Part shown: positions 10,493 through 20,496 of the stretch, piece after piece | Layout: each line of letters begins with the position of its first letter | Numbering within the stretch: the stretch's first letter is position 1 | Origin: Plebeiibacterium marinum | GTDB taxonomy: Bacteria; Bacteroidota; Bacteroidia; Bacteroidales; Marinilabiliaceae | DNA: 64,000 bases | Direction: 5' to 3' | Assembly: GCF_026013615.1 (NCBI RefSeq) | Contig: NZ_JAPDPI010000016.1 | Coordinates: 46,659-110,658, forward strand | Notes under the pieces: generated by a model | The model's input: only the letters and a program-made list of their open reading frames with translations | Database searches by the model: none | Told to the model about the DNA's origin: nothing | Position numbers and translations under genes: made by a program

Positions 10493-11035
10493 CTAATTAC
10501 TATTATTATCTTTTAATTTTTTCAGAGCTTCCCACCTGGGGTCAATCTCTTCTTTTGATTCAATATCTTGACCGTGGTTGTCCGAAGAAAACTCTTCGAG
10601 TTTGCTAATCATCTCCGGGTCGCAATCTTCAGGATCCTCATGGACAGATCGTAAAGGCATACTTACCACTATAAATTCATATATCAATTGAGCTACATTA
10701 AACTCGTTTTCTTCATGAGGAAGTATGATGATTTCGTCGCTTGCTTCATCGTACATAATCCCAAACTTAACGTACATCCTTCCCTGGTATGAAACCGGCA
10801 ATGTCATTTTACCCAGGCAATTATCACAAACAGTTTCGGCTTCCCCTTTAATGTTAAAATCGAATTGTAGCATCTGGGATTTTTTATCCATTACCACATC
10901 AACATCAAATGTTCCGACTTCTATTACCGAATTTCCAATTGCTTCGAAAAATGGTTGCTCAATTTTATAGTGAAAATCATGTTTGCCATCCTTTAATCCC
11001 TTAAAGGCTATGTTGTAATCTTTTAGCTTATTCAT
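10493..11035 (-). CDS. DUF177 / YceD-family protein
   Basis: 'CDNCLGKMTLPVSYQGRMYVKFG'; upstream of rpmF as is typical for the family. Confidence 0.85.
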   Translation of the reverse strand: MNKLKDYNIAFKGLKDGKHDFHYKIEQPFFEAIGNSVIEVGTFDVDVVMDKKSQMLQFDFNIKGEAETVCDNCLGKMTLPVSYQGRMYVKFGIMYDEASDEIIILPHEENEFNVAQLIYEFIVVSMPLRSVHEDPEDCDPEMISKLEEFSSDNHGQDIESKEEIDPRWEALKKLKDNNSN

Positions 11036-11155
11036 TTCACCTTATATAAAAACTTTGCAAAAGTATAAAAATATCTAGTAGTAGAGAAGAAAAATATAAA
11101 ATTTATTTTTGTATTCTCAGTGGAACTTATTTGAGTGTGGTTAACGTGCACTCTG

Positions 11156-12319
11156 TTAGTTGGATACGTGTGTTGGTAGAATGATTCTAAAAGTGGTTTT
11201 TTTAAGAGGTTCAGACTCTTTTACATATATTTTTCCTTTGTGGTATTCCTCAATAATTCTTTTGGTTAATGAAAGTCCAAGTCCCCAGCCTCGTTTTTTG
11301 GTCGTGTAACCAGGATCAAAAACGGTTTTAAAATTCTTGCGGGGGATTCCTTTGCCATTGTCGGATATTTCTATAGCTACAAAAGAATCATGTACTTGTG
11401 ACGAAATGGTAATTGTTCCATAGCCTTTTATGGCATCAATGGCATTCTTTATTAGATTTTCCAATACCCACTCCAAAAGGGTGCTGTTTGCCTCTGTTTT
11501 TATATCGGGTTCAATATCAACATTAAAAATTACTTTGTCTGATGATCTTGTTTTAAGATATTTAACACAATTGTCTATTGTAGAGCTAAGGTTTATACTC
11601 TTCAAAATAGGTTTTGATCCGATTTTAGAAAAACGGTCTGCAATATTCTGAAGTCGCGTAACATCTTTTCTTATTTCGCCAATGGTTTCCGGGTCGTTTA
11701 TTTTTAAGTCGAGGTAATCCACCCATCCCATGAGGGAGGTTATGGGGGTGCCAAGTTGGTGGGCTGTTTCTTTTGACATGCCCACCCATACCTGATTTTG
11801 TTCTGCCTTTCTGGAATTGCTAAACGCCAGATAGGCTATGAATACAAATATAGATACTACTAAAAGCTGTATAACAGGAAACCAGGTAAGTTTAATAAGC
11901 AGAGTTGAAGTTTGATAATACAGGTATTGTTTTTCGTTGTCACCTAAGTCAATCTCAATGTATTTGCCTTCCGATTTTAACTCCTGGAGTTTGTTTTTCA
12001 GGTATGTTTCATCGTTTTTTTTAGGAACAGTCAGATTCCTGTGGTGGAGAATATTGTTTGCATTGTCAGTAAGGATTACAGGGACTGTAGTGTTGTTTTT
12101 TAAGACCTCCAGAGTCAGACCTATAGAATTGTCGTTGTTGCCGGGTTTAACCAATTGCCTTGTAGCTTCAGCCCAGAGTTCTACCTTTTTTCGCTCTTCA
12201 GCTTTGAGCTCATCAACTAAAGATTTTGTGTAAATGGAAGAAAATGCCCCAATTATTACCGCTCCAAGTAAAATAATGAGTTTATATCTTTTTTTATAGG
12301 TGTAATAATTTTTTGTCAT
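11156..12319 (-). CDS. Membrane sensor histidine kinase
   Basis: 'SKETAHQLGTPITSLMGW' H-box, N box 'NLIKNAIDAI', G boxes. Confidence 0.9.
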   Translation of the reverse strand: MTKNYYTYKKRYKLIILLGAVIIGAFSSIYTKSLVDELKAEERKKVELWAEATRQLVKPGNNDNSIGLTLEVLKNNTTVPVILTDNANNILHHRNLTVPKKNDETYLKNKLQELKSEGKYIEIDLGDNEKQYLYYQTSTLLIKLTWFPVIQLLVVSIFVFIAYLAFSNSRKAEQNQVWVGMSKETAHQLGTPITSLMGWVDYLDLKINDPETIGEIRKDVTRLQNIADRFSKIGSKPILKSINLSSTIDNCVKYLKTRSSDKVIFNVDIEPDIKTEANSTLLEWVLENLIKNAIDAIKGYGTITISSQVHDSFVAIEISDNGKGIPRKNFKTVFDPGYTTKKRGWGLGLSLTKRIIEEYHKGKIYVKESEPLKKTTFRIILPTHVSN

Positions 12320-12403
12320 ATCAGATTGTGTAGTTAAACCTCTATAACGGGAAATGCTGGCTTATTATTGTCTGTTGGAATTGTGTGTAAAACAATTGTT
12401 TGG

Positions 12404-15220
12404 TTATTGGGAGCAGTATTTGATTATCATACGCGTTATTTCCTCTTTTTTTGCCGGTTTGGCAATAAAGTCATCCATACCCGATAAAAAGGCCTTTTGC
12501 TTTTGAGTGTCATCGTTATTGGCCGTCATTGCAATCACCGGGCAGTTTTCGTCATAGCATTTTAATTCTTTTGTTGCATCAAAACCATCCAGTTCCGGCA
12601 TTGACAGGTCCATAAATATGATGTGGTATTTGTTTTCTTTGAATTTAGCGACAGCTTCTTTTCCATTATTGGCAAGATCAATTTCATAGCCAATTTTTCT
12701 AAATAGGTTTTGGGCGACTTTTTGGTTAAACAGGTTGTCTTCAGCCACCAATATGCGAATATCGTTTGGAACCACCTTCCCAACTGTATTTATCGGAAAT
12801 TTCACTGATTTAAAGTGTTTCAACAGCAGGTTTTGGAAAGTATGCAAACGAATAGGTTTCCTTAAATAAGCATCAGCACCCAGTTTTTTAGCCAGATTAT
12901 TGTTCATAGCTTCAAAATCTGAGCTTTGGAGCGCAATGGTGTAATTTTTATACAGATTGTGACTGTATAGTTGTTGTAAAAAATCTATGCCTCTGAAGTC
13001 TGGTCGGTGGTCAATTATAATGAGTTGGGTATTGTTTCTGTTTTTTAGCAACTGTATGGTTTCCTGGGAGGGTGCCATAATTCTGTAATTGATACCCAAT
13101 GCCATAATGTTTTTAACGATGTTTTGTACATGCAGCGATTCGTCCGTTATGATAAGGGCATTAATTTGTGTGTACGATAAAATATATGAGTAGTCGAGAT
13201 CTTTTACTTTGTGCTGGCTACTGTAAGGAATCGAAAAGATAAACTCTGCTCCGGGATATTCGACTGAAGTGGAGATTGACGAAGGGCTGTTTGCCCATAT
13301 TTCACCTCCCAAAAGTTTTACCAGGTTTTTCGAGATGGAGGTGCCAAGGCCGGTACCTCCAAATTTCCTCGTAGTACTTCCATCTTCCTGGGCAAATGGA
13401 TTGAATATTATTTGAAGCTTCTCCTTGCGGATGCCAATTCCTGTGTCCGAAATCTTAAACTGTAAGGCTGAGCCACCGTTTAAGGATGTGGTTTCCGAAA
13501 TATGAAGGTGCACTTTCCCTGAAGGTGTGAATTTTATGGCGTTGCTGATCAGGTTGTTTAATATCTGTCTAAATCTCAGTGGGTCTGTGTTGAAATCGTT
13601 AGGGAGTTGTACTGTTGTATCCCATGTTAATTCAATCGACCTGGCTTCTGCGAGTTTGGCGAAGTCTTTTATGGAGGCTTCAATCTCATTTTCGAGGTTA
13701 ACAGGGATGGTTTCTATTTCCAGTTTTCCTGATTGGATCTTGGAAAAATCAAGTATGTCGTTAATTAAGCCAAGCAATGTGTCTGCCGATCTTTTTACCA
13801 CACTCAACATTTCTTTATCAGTTTGGTTTGGAGACTGAGTTGTAAGTAGCATATCGGTCATTCCGATAATGGCATTGAGTGGTGTTCTTAACTCGTGACT
13901 TATGTTGGCGATGAATCTTGTTTGGGCAATCTGGTCCTTGTCGTTTAGTGCTAGTTGTTCAAAAGGCGTGATCTCTATGTATGTAATAATAAAATACTTT
14001 TTGTTTTGATTGTAAAATGGTATTTTTTCAGTTAGGATAACCTGTTTGTGTGGAGTGTTGTCGTTAAAAACGTATTTCTTTGACGACATTGAGATGTCAG
14101 ACCTGATGATCGTCCTTTTCTTTTCAAATATGATTTTTTCATTGGCCACTTCATCGAGTAATATTTCTTCATTATCGCATTCAAATATTTTTAAAGCAGC
14201 CTTGTTTACTAATTTTACTTTTTCTTCATAATCAACCATTACAATGCCAACCGGGGCAAAGTATAGTATTTTTCGAAGGGCATCTTCTGATTGGGCAAGC
14301 CGTTCTTTTGACTCTTTTTGTTTTTGCGAATATTGTGTAAATGCGTATATAATAAATAAAATTATAATAAGGCTGATAAGAGCAATAATGGAGGAGTTTT
14401 TAAGGATTGAATATGTAATTGGTTTTATTGGCAGGGAAAATGCTATGATAAGATCCTGGGTTGTGAACTTTAGTTTTTGGCATACGGTTAGTGTTTTTGT
14501 TTTTATGTTGTTGATGTGCAGGTGGTGGATTACTTGATTGCCCGAATCAGATAGTGCTGTTTGTGTATCCTTTGCCAGATCGTCAATCTCTAATTCCGGA
14601 ATTGTTGAGAACAGTAAATGGTAATCCGTATCTGCAATCCATTGAAATTGATGGCCTTTTATGTTAAAGCCTTTAAATATTTCAGCATAATACAATTGGA
14701 GGTTGAAATTATACACAAGGTATCCATATATGTGGGTATTGTTATATAGGGGTTGGCTAATGCTAAAGGTGTTTGATTTTTGGTCGAAACTAATTGTGCG
14801 TTTAAACTCTTCTTTTCTATAGCCATTGCTGAATTTTGTAATGAGAGAATTGTTGGGGCCTTTTTTTATGCTGTAACAATTCCCTTTGGTATCATATATG
14901 GATAAGTTTTTTATTGTTGAGGTATATCGGTTAAAAATGAGTTCAATCCTTTCTTTAATATGAGAACAATGTAAGCTATGCGAAAAGAGCTGTGTCAGGC
15001 CATCTTCATTAAATAGCATCGTGGCATTGGATTCAATCTCAGTTAAAAGGTCTTTGCTTTCTTTTTTGCAGGCATTTAGCTGTTTGGTCAGGATTGTTTT
15101 TTGGGTGTCAATTTGCCACAGGTATGTATCGCGATAATAATATATATTGCAAATAATTAAAAATGCAATGCTCGATATAGCAATGGCAATTGGTTTCTTC
15201 ATAATGAAAATAATACGCAA
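12404..15220 (-). CDS. Hybrid sensor histidine kinase with two receiver-like domains
   Basis: 'FIANISHELRTPLNAIIGMTDML', 'GGTGLGTSISKNLV', C-terminal 'ILVAEDNLFNQKVAQ...FMDLSMPELDGFDA...AKP'. Confidence 0.92.
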   Translation of the reverse strand: MRIIFIMKKPIAIAISSIAFLIICNIYYYRDTYLWQIDTQKTILTKQLNACKKESKDLLTEIESNATMLFNEDGLTQLFSHSLHCSHIKERIELIFNRYTSTIKNLSIYDTKGNCYSIKKGPNNSLITKFSNGYRKEEFKRTISFDQKSNTFSISQPLYNNTHIYGYLVYNFNLQLYYAEIFKGFNIKGHQFQWIADTDYHLLFSTIPELEIDDLAKDTQTALSDSGNQVIHHLHINNIKTKTLTVCQKLKFTTQDLIIAFSLPIKPITYSILKNSSIIALISLIIILFIIYAFTQYSQKQKESKERLAQSEDALRKILYFAPVGIVMVDYEEKVKLVNKAALKIFECDNEEILLDEVANEKIIFEKKRTIIRSDISMSSKKYVFNDNTPHKQVILTEKIPFYNQNKKYFIITYIEITPFEQLALNDKDQIAQTRFIANISHELRTPLNAIIGMTDMLLTTQSPNQTDKEMLSVVKRSADTLLGLINDILDFSKIQSGKLEIETIPVNLENEIEASIKDFAKLAEARSIELTWDTTVQLPNDFNTDPLRFRQILNNLISNAIKFTPSGKVHLHISETTSLNGGSALQFKISDTGIGIRKEKLQIIFNPFAQEDGSTTRKFGGTGLGTSISKNLVKLLGGEIWANSPSSISTSVEYPGAEFIFSIPYSSQHKVKDLDYSYILSYTQINALIITDESLHVQNIVKNIMALGINYRIMAPSQETIQLLKNRNNTQLIIIDHRPDFRGIDFLQQLYSHNLYKNYTIALQSSDFEAMNNNLAKKLGADAYLRKPIRLHTFQNLLLKHFKSVKFPINTVGKVVPNDIRILVAEDNLFNQKVAQNLFRKIGYEIDLANNGKEAVAKFKENKYHIIFMDLSMPELDGFDATKELKCYDENCPVIAMTANNDDTQKQKAFLSGMDDFIAKPAKKEEITRMIIKYCSQ

Positions 15221-15238
15221 TAAAGCACAGAAGATTAG

Positions 15239-16165
15239 TTATCTGTATTTCTCCTGTTTGGTTTCGAAAATACTTAAGTAACTCTGATATCTGGAAAGAG
15301 CAATTGCTTCATCTTCAACAGCCTGCTTTACTGCACAGCCCGGTTCGTGGGTATGGGTGCAGTTGCTATACTGGCAGTTGTGAGAGTGTTCAAAAAACTC
15401 CTTAAAATAATGGTATAATTCTTCTTTTTCAATATCTATTAATCCATAGCCTCTGATACCTGGCGTGTCAATTATATAACCGCCAAAATTGAGTTGGTGC
15501 ATTTCGGCAAATGTAGTAGTATGTTTGCCGCTTTGGTGTATATCTGAAATTTCGGCAACTTTTAAATTTAAACCGGGTTGTATCCTGTTGATCAACGTGG
15601 ATTTTCCAACACCAGAATGGCCGGAGATAACACTTACTTTATCTTTTAAAAGTTCTACTATTATACTTAGGTCATCATGCATTTTTGCTGAAATGGTATA
15701 GGTTTGGTAACCAATATTTTCGTATATACTGCGCATTTCGCTCAGGGCGTACAGGTGTTTTTGATCATACCGGTCTACCTTGTTGAATATTATTTTTACA
15801 GGTATCCTGTATGCTTCGGCTGATGCCAAAAAGCGATCGATAAACACGGGGGTGGTTATGGGATAATTAATGGTTACCAGTAAAAGAGCCTGATCAATGT
15901 TTGAAGCAATAATGTGTGTTTGTTTAGAAAGGTTTGAGGCCTTCCTGATAATATAGTTTTTTCTTTCCTTTATTTCGCATATAACACCTATTCCCTCATT
16001 TTCCTCCATTGAAAAAGAAACCTGATCGCCTACAGCAATGGGATTGGTGCTCTTAATGTCGTTTAAACGTAACTTTCCTTTTATAGTACAATTAACATCT
16101 TCCCCTTGAGGGGTTTTAACCAGGTAGCGGCTTCCTGTTGATTTAAATACAATACCTGTTTTCAA
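15239..16165 (-). CDS. rsgA: Ribosome small subunit-dependent GTPase A
   Basis: 'NKVDRYD', 'SGHSGVGKSTLIN', 'DTPGIRGYGL', zinc site 'CQYSNCTHTHEPGC'. Confidence 0.96.
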   Translation of the reverse strand: MKTGIVFKSTGSRYLVKTPQGEDVNCTIKGKLRLNDIKSTNPIAVGDQVSFSMEENEGIGVICEIKERKNYIIRKASNLSKQTHIIASNIDQALLLVTINYPITTPVFIDRFLASAEAYRIPVKIIFNKVDRYDQKHLYALSEMRSIYENIGYQTYTISAKMHDDLSIIVELLKDKVSVISGHSGVGKSTLINRIQPGLNLKVAEISDIHQSGKHTTTFAEMHQLNFGGYIIDTPGIRGYGLIDIEKEELYHYFKEFFEHSHNCQYSNCTHTHEPGCAVKQAVEDEAIALSRYQSYLSIFETKQEKYR

Positions 16166-16394
16166 GTCTAAAAATATTTATTCGATGAGTGTTGTGAAAA
16201 TTGGCTATAAAAATGTAAAAAAAACACGACAGTTTACAAGAGTTTTCTCTAAAAAAGTAAATTATTTTCCTGTTTGTTGCTTTTCTTTCTAAATTTGAGA
16301 GAATGGTCAATTCCTTTTGCCCTGGTGCTAAAATGGAAGATAAAAAATGTAGCTTTATGGTGATAAAGTGCCAAAATAAATAATGTTTAAACTA

Positions 16395-16453
16395 ATGAAA
16401 CGAGCCATGAGAAAATTTTCTCTCCCAGGGATGGCACTATAGGCGAGTTCCCT
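16395..16453 (+). repeat. Hairpin repeat, copy A
   Basis: Shares AATGAAACGAG[C/T]CAT[G/A]AGAAAA..TTCTC..GGGATGG..GGCGAGTT with copy B; contains the 14-bp palindrome GAGAAAATTTTCTC (16409-16422). Confidence 0.7.
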
Positions 16454-16507
16454 GTTTGCACACACGGACAGGCATCGAATACCTTTGGAAATAAAAATTA
16501 TAATGAG

Positions 16508-17281
16508 ATGAAATTTAATTTTTCTTTAAGATGGAGAGTGGGTGTATTGTTATTTGTTGTTGTGACTTGCAGCGGAGGGGCTCTTGTGGCACAGGTTACA
16601 GCACGTGATATCATAGATCGTGCAAATGAATTGCTTAGGGGTAAGACCAGTTATACTGAAATGGAAATGAAAGTGGTAAGGACTAAATGGGAACGGACAC
16701 TGAAATTTAAAGGTTGGAGTAAAGGTGTTGATTATTCCATGATCTATATAACTTTTCCGGCCAGAGAAAAAGGACAAGTGTTTTTAAAAAGGCAAAAAGA
16801 TATGTGGAACTACCTTCCGGATATAGATAAAATGATCAAGATACCTCCAAGCATGATGATGCAATCATGGATGGGTTCGGATATGACCAATGATGACCTG
16901 GTAAAAGGGGCTTCGATAGTAGAGGATTACATTCACAACATAATAGGAGAGGAAGAGAAAAATGGATATGATTGTTGGATAATTGAATTGATCCCAAAGG
17001 AAGATGCAGTAGTAGTATGGGGAAAGATTGTTTGCTGGATTACCCAAGAAGGATATATGACCCTGAGGAATGAATATTATGACGAGGATGGATTTTTAAT
17101 AAATACGGAATCACTATCAAAAATCAAAAATATAGGAGATAGGGTAATGCCAACATTTTTTGAGATCGTTCCTGAGGATAAAAAAGGACAGAAAACCACC
17201 ATGGAATTCACTAATGTAGAATTTGATATGCCTTTAGATGATGATTTTTTCTCGGTTAAAAATATGAAACGAATTAAATAG
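16508..17281 (+). CDS. LolA-like outer-membrane lipoprotein-sorting family protein
   Basis: Signal peptide; 'RANELLRGKTSYTEMEMKVVR', 'RQKDMWNYLPDIDKMIKIPPSMMMQSWMGSDMTNDDLVK'. Confidence 0.85.
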   Translation: MKFNFSLRWRVGVLLFVVVTCSGGALVAQVTARDIIDRANELLRGKTSYTEMEMKVVRTKWERTLKFKGWSKGVDYSMIYITFPAREKGQVFLKRQKDMWNYLPDIDKMIKIPPSMMMQSWMGSDMTNDDLVKGASIVEDYIHNIIGEEEKNGYDCWIIELIPKEDAVVVWGKIVCWITQEGYMTLRNEYYDEDGFLINTESLSKIKNIGDRVMPTFFEIVPEDKKGQKTTMEFTNVEFDMPLDDDFFSVKNMKRIK

Positions 17282-17286
17282 GGGGG

Positions 17287-18504
17287 ATGAGGTTGTTTGT
17301 TATTGCCTGGCGAAATTTATGGAGAAATAAGAAGCGTACACTTATTACGGTTTCCTCTGTGTTTTTTGGAGTTATTTTGTGTTCCCTGATGGGATCGATG
17401 CAAGAAGGTTCGTATAATAGCATGATTTCGAATCTTGTCAATTTCTATTCCGGTTATATTCAGCTTCATAATGAGGATTACTGGGAAGATAAAAGCATCA
17501 ATAATTCCTTTTTTGAAAGTGATTCCCTTGTAAATAAGGTAATGGCAGTTGATGGTATTGACTATATAATACCCCGTTTGGAGAGTTTTGCTTTACTGTC
17601 TGGTGGAGAACATACAAAAGGGGCCATGGTTATGGGGGTGCATCTGGAGAAAGAAAATGCATTGACTTCAATTGCAGGTAAAATTATTGAAGGAGCGTTC
17701 CTGTCTGGTGATGATGAGGGGGTGTTGATAGGTTTCCGGTTGGCCGAAAAGTTACAGGTGGGAGTCGGGGATACGGTCGTTTTGTTCGGACAGGGGTATC
17801 ATGGTATTACAGCTGCGGGCAAATACCCCGTAAGAGGTTTGTTTAAATTGCCAAATCCAAACCTGAATAGGCGGTTAGTATATATGGAGCTAAAAAAGGC
17901 GCAGGAGTTTTATGGTGCAGAAAGATTGCTGACTTCATATGTAATGGTTGTAAAGGATAATAAGATAATGAAAAGAGTGTTGCCCGTTTTGAAAAACAAC
18001 ATCTCTAAACCTTATAAAATTAGAAGTTGGGTAGAGATGTTTCCTAATATGATTCAGCAAATAGAAAGCGACAGGTCTTCTGCTTTGGTAATGAAAGGGG
18101 TGCTTTATATTGTTATCATGTTTGGTATACTGGGTACGGTAATGATGATGGTTACTGAGCGAAGAAGGGAGTTTGGTGTGATGATGGCGGTTGGAATGCT
18201 AAAGTATAAGTTGGCAATTACAGTTTTTTATGAAACTCTTTTTATGGGAATGCTGGGAGTGGTTTCAGGATTGTTAGGCAGCTTGCCGGTTGTCGGTTAT
18301 TTTTATCATAACCCAATTCCGCTAACGGGTAAGGTGGCCGAATGGATGGCCGACCTCGGTTTTGAGCCTTATATGTTTTTTTCATGGGAGGCAGGTGTTT
18401 TTATAAATCAAATGGTTGCTGTTTTTTTGATAACAATAATTGTTTCTGTTTTTCCGTTTGTGCGTATCATGAAAATGAGTGGTGTAAATGCATTAAAAGG
18501 GTAA
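17287..18504 (+). CDS. FtsX-type ABC transporter permease
   Basis: 'AWRNLWRNKKRTLITVSSVFFGV', C-terminal FtsX block 'MVTERRREFGVMMAVGML'. Confidence 0.9.
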   Translation: MRLFVIAWRNLWRNKKRTLITVSSVFFGVILCSLMGSMQEGSYNSMISNLVNFYSGYIQLHNEDYWEDKSINNSFFESDSLVNKVMAVDGIDYIIPRLESFALLSGGEHTKGAMVMGVHLEKENALTSIAGKIIEGAFLSGDDEGVLIGFRLAEKLQVGVGDTVVLFGQGYHGITAAGKYPVRGLFKLPNPNLNRRLVYMELKKAQEFYGAERLLTSYVMVVKDNKIMKRVLPVLKNNISKPYKIRSWVEMFPNMIQQIESDRSSALVMKGVLYIVIMFGILGTVMMMVTERRREFGVMMAVGMLKYKLAITVFYETLFMGMLGVVSGLLGSLPVVGYFYHNPIPLTGKVAEWMADLGFEPYMFFSWEAGVFINQMVAVFLITIIVSVFPFVRIMKMSGVNALKG

Positions 18505-18579
18505 TGTGGATTGGCTTAACATATTCAGGTAATATATAAATGGTGTTTGGGTTTAGTATCTGGTATTAAATAATAGTCT

Positions 18580-19794
18580 ATGATTTTAAAAATTGCATGG
18601 CGTAATATTTGGCGAAATCCGCTTAGGAGTTGGATTGTTATAGCTGCTCTTATTGTAGGTATGTATGCCGGGGTTTTTACTACAACATTTATGTATGGTT
18701 GGATGATGCAACGTTTAAAATCAGGAATTGAAACTGAAACTTCGCATATCCAGATACAAAAGCCCGGCTTTAAGCTGGCAGAGGATGTTAACTTGTTTTT
18801 TGAGAGTGATACATTAATTAGGGATCTCGAACGGCAAGGAGACATTGTTTGTGCTTCGGGGAGGTTGGTTGTGTCGGCAATGGTGGCTTCGGCAGAAAAA
18901 GCTGTTGGCATTCAGGTACTGGGTGTTGATGCAGGAAAAGATTCTTTGGTTGTTGATGTATCTGAAAAATTAGTTGAAGGAGCCTGGTTTTCTGGAGTAA
19001 AGAGGCATCCTGTTGTTGTTGGTCAGGAGCTGGCCAAAGAATTAAAGTTAAAACTGCGTTCAAAATTGATTGTCCGTTTTCAGGATTGCAATGGTGATTT
19101 TACAGGTGGGGCTTTTCGGGTTGCGGGTATTTTTAAGACTAATAATACAGGATTCGATGGAGGCAATATGTTTGTGAGGGATGCTGATTTGCAGAAACTT
19201 CTTTTAATTCCCAAAGGAATGTCGCATCAAATAGTAATAAGATGTACAGATCCTACCCGGGTGGATATAGTCAGGAATTCAATCGAACAATTTGCAAAGG
19301 GGTTGCGGGTTGAGTCCTGGAGAGAGATCTCGCCCGAGTTAGGGTATATTACCGAAACCATGAACGCTTATATGTATGTTTTTGTTATGATTATTCTTAT
19401 GGCTCTGGGTTTTGGAGTTGTTAACACCATGTTGATGGTGGTAATGGAACGGGTACATGAGATCGGTATGTTAATGGCAATAGGAATGAAGCGACATCAG
19501 ATATTTCAGATGATTGTATATGAAACAAGTATGCTTGCTTTGGTTGGCGGGTTGATTGGAGTGGCAGCTGGAATAATTACAACTCACTGGACCGGTAAAT
19601 CCGGAATAAACCTTTCCATGTGGGCCGAAGGTCTTGCGGAAATGGGGTATGATAGCATTATTTATCCTCAATATAATTTTCAAATGGTTAGCGGGGTTGT
19701 GGGACTTGTGTTGTTCACAGGTTTGGTCGCTTCGGTATATCCTGCAATAAAAGCCTTAAAACTGAACCCTTCACAGGCGTTGCAGTCTGTCTAA
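18580..19794 (+). CDS. FtsX-type ABC transporter permease
   Basis: 'IAWRNIWRNPLRSWIVIAALIVG', 'VVMERVHEIGMLMAIGMKRHQIF'. Confidence 0.9.
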   Translation: MILKIAWRNIWRNPLRSWIVIAALIVGMYAGVFTTTFMYGWMMQRLKSGIETETSHIQIQKPGFKLAEDVNLFFESDTLIRDLERQGDIVCASGRLVVSAMVASAEKAVGIQVLGVDAGKDSLVVDVSEKLVEGAWFSGVKRHPVVVGQELAKELKLKLRSKLIVRFQDCNGDFTGGAFRVAGIFKTNNTGFDGGNMFVRDADLQKLLLIPKGMSHQIVIRCTDPTRVDIVRNSIEQFAKGLRVESWREISPELGYITETMNAYMYVFVMIILMALGFGVVNTMLMVVMERVHEIGMLMAIGMKRHQIFQMIVYETSMLALVGGLIGVAAGIITTHWTGKSGINLSMWAEGLAEMGYDSIIYPQYNFQMVSGVVGLVLFTGLVASVYPAIKALKLNPSQALQSV

Positions 19795-19812
19795 TTTATA
19801 AATCTTAGAGCT

Positions 19813-20496
19813 ATGTCAATCATTCGGATTAAAAATTTACATAAAGTATATAGTCAAAAACAGATTCCTGTAAAGGCCTTAAACGGAGTTGATCTTACTT
19901 TTGATGAGGGTGAATTTACTGCACTGGTAGCTCCCTCTGGCGCTGGGAAGACAACTTTTCTGAATTTGTTGGGGGGACTTGATTTGCCAACGGAAGGTAG
20001 TGTTGAAATTGGTGGCGTCAGGATAGATCAATTATCCTCGGCAGAGAAGACAAAGTTCAGGTTGACAAACATTGGCTTTGTGTTTCAGGCATACAACCTG
20101 ATCCCTGTTTTAACGGCCTCTGAAAATATTGAATTTATAATGGAGCTCCAAGGTATTAGCAAAAGAGAACGTGCTGTCAGGAGCCGGGAGTTGCTGGAAG
20201 CTGTGGGTATACCCGATAAAGCAAATGTACGACCATTGCAATTAAGTGGAGGACAGCAACAAAGGGTTGCTGTAGCCAGGGCCTTGGCATCAAAACCCAA
20301 ATTTGTGTTGGCAGACGAACCCACGGCTAACCTGGATTCAAAGTCAACTGAAAATTTACTTGATATAATGCTTCAGTTAAATAAAAAGGAGAATATTACG
20401 TTTATTTTTGCAACGCATGATGCCAGGGTTGTAAAAATGGCCCGAAGAGTTATTACTTTTGAGGATGGTAAGGTTATCAATGATGAAGTCCGTTAA
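19813..20496 (+). CDS. LolD-like ABC transporter ATP-binding protein
   Basis: Walker A 'APSGAGKTT', signature 'LSGGQQQRVAVARAL', Walker B 'FVLADEPTANLD'. Confidence 0.93.
   Translation: MSIIRIKNLHKVYSQKQIPVKALNGVDLTFDEGEFTALVAPSGAGKTTFLNLLGGLDLPTEGSVEIGGVRIDQLSSAEKTKFRLTNIGFVFQAYNLIPVLTASENIEFIMELQGISKRERAVRSRELLEAVGIPDKANVRPLQLSGGQQQRVAVARALASKPKFVLADEPTANLDSKSTENLLDIMLQLNKKENITFIFATHDARVVKMARRVITFEDGKVINDEVR

Noticed and set aside
19900-19960. Walker A 'APSGAGKT' with Ala in place of the first Gly in the LolD-like ATPase
   Set aside because: LolD-type ATPases with VAPSG-type P-loops are known to me; not evidence of inactivation.
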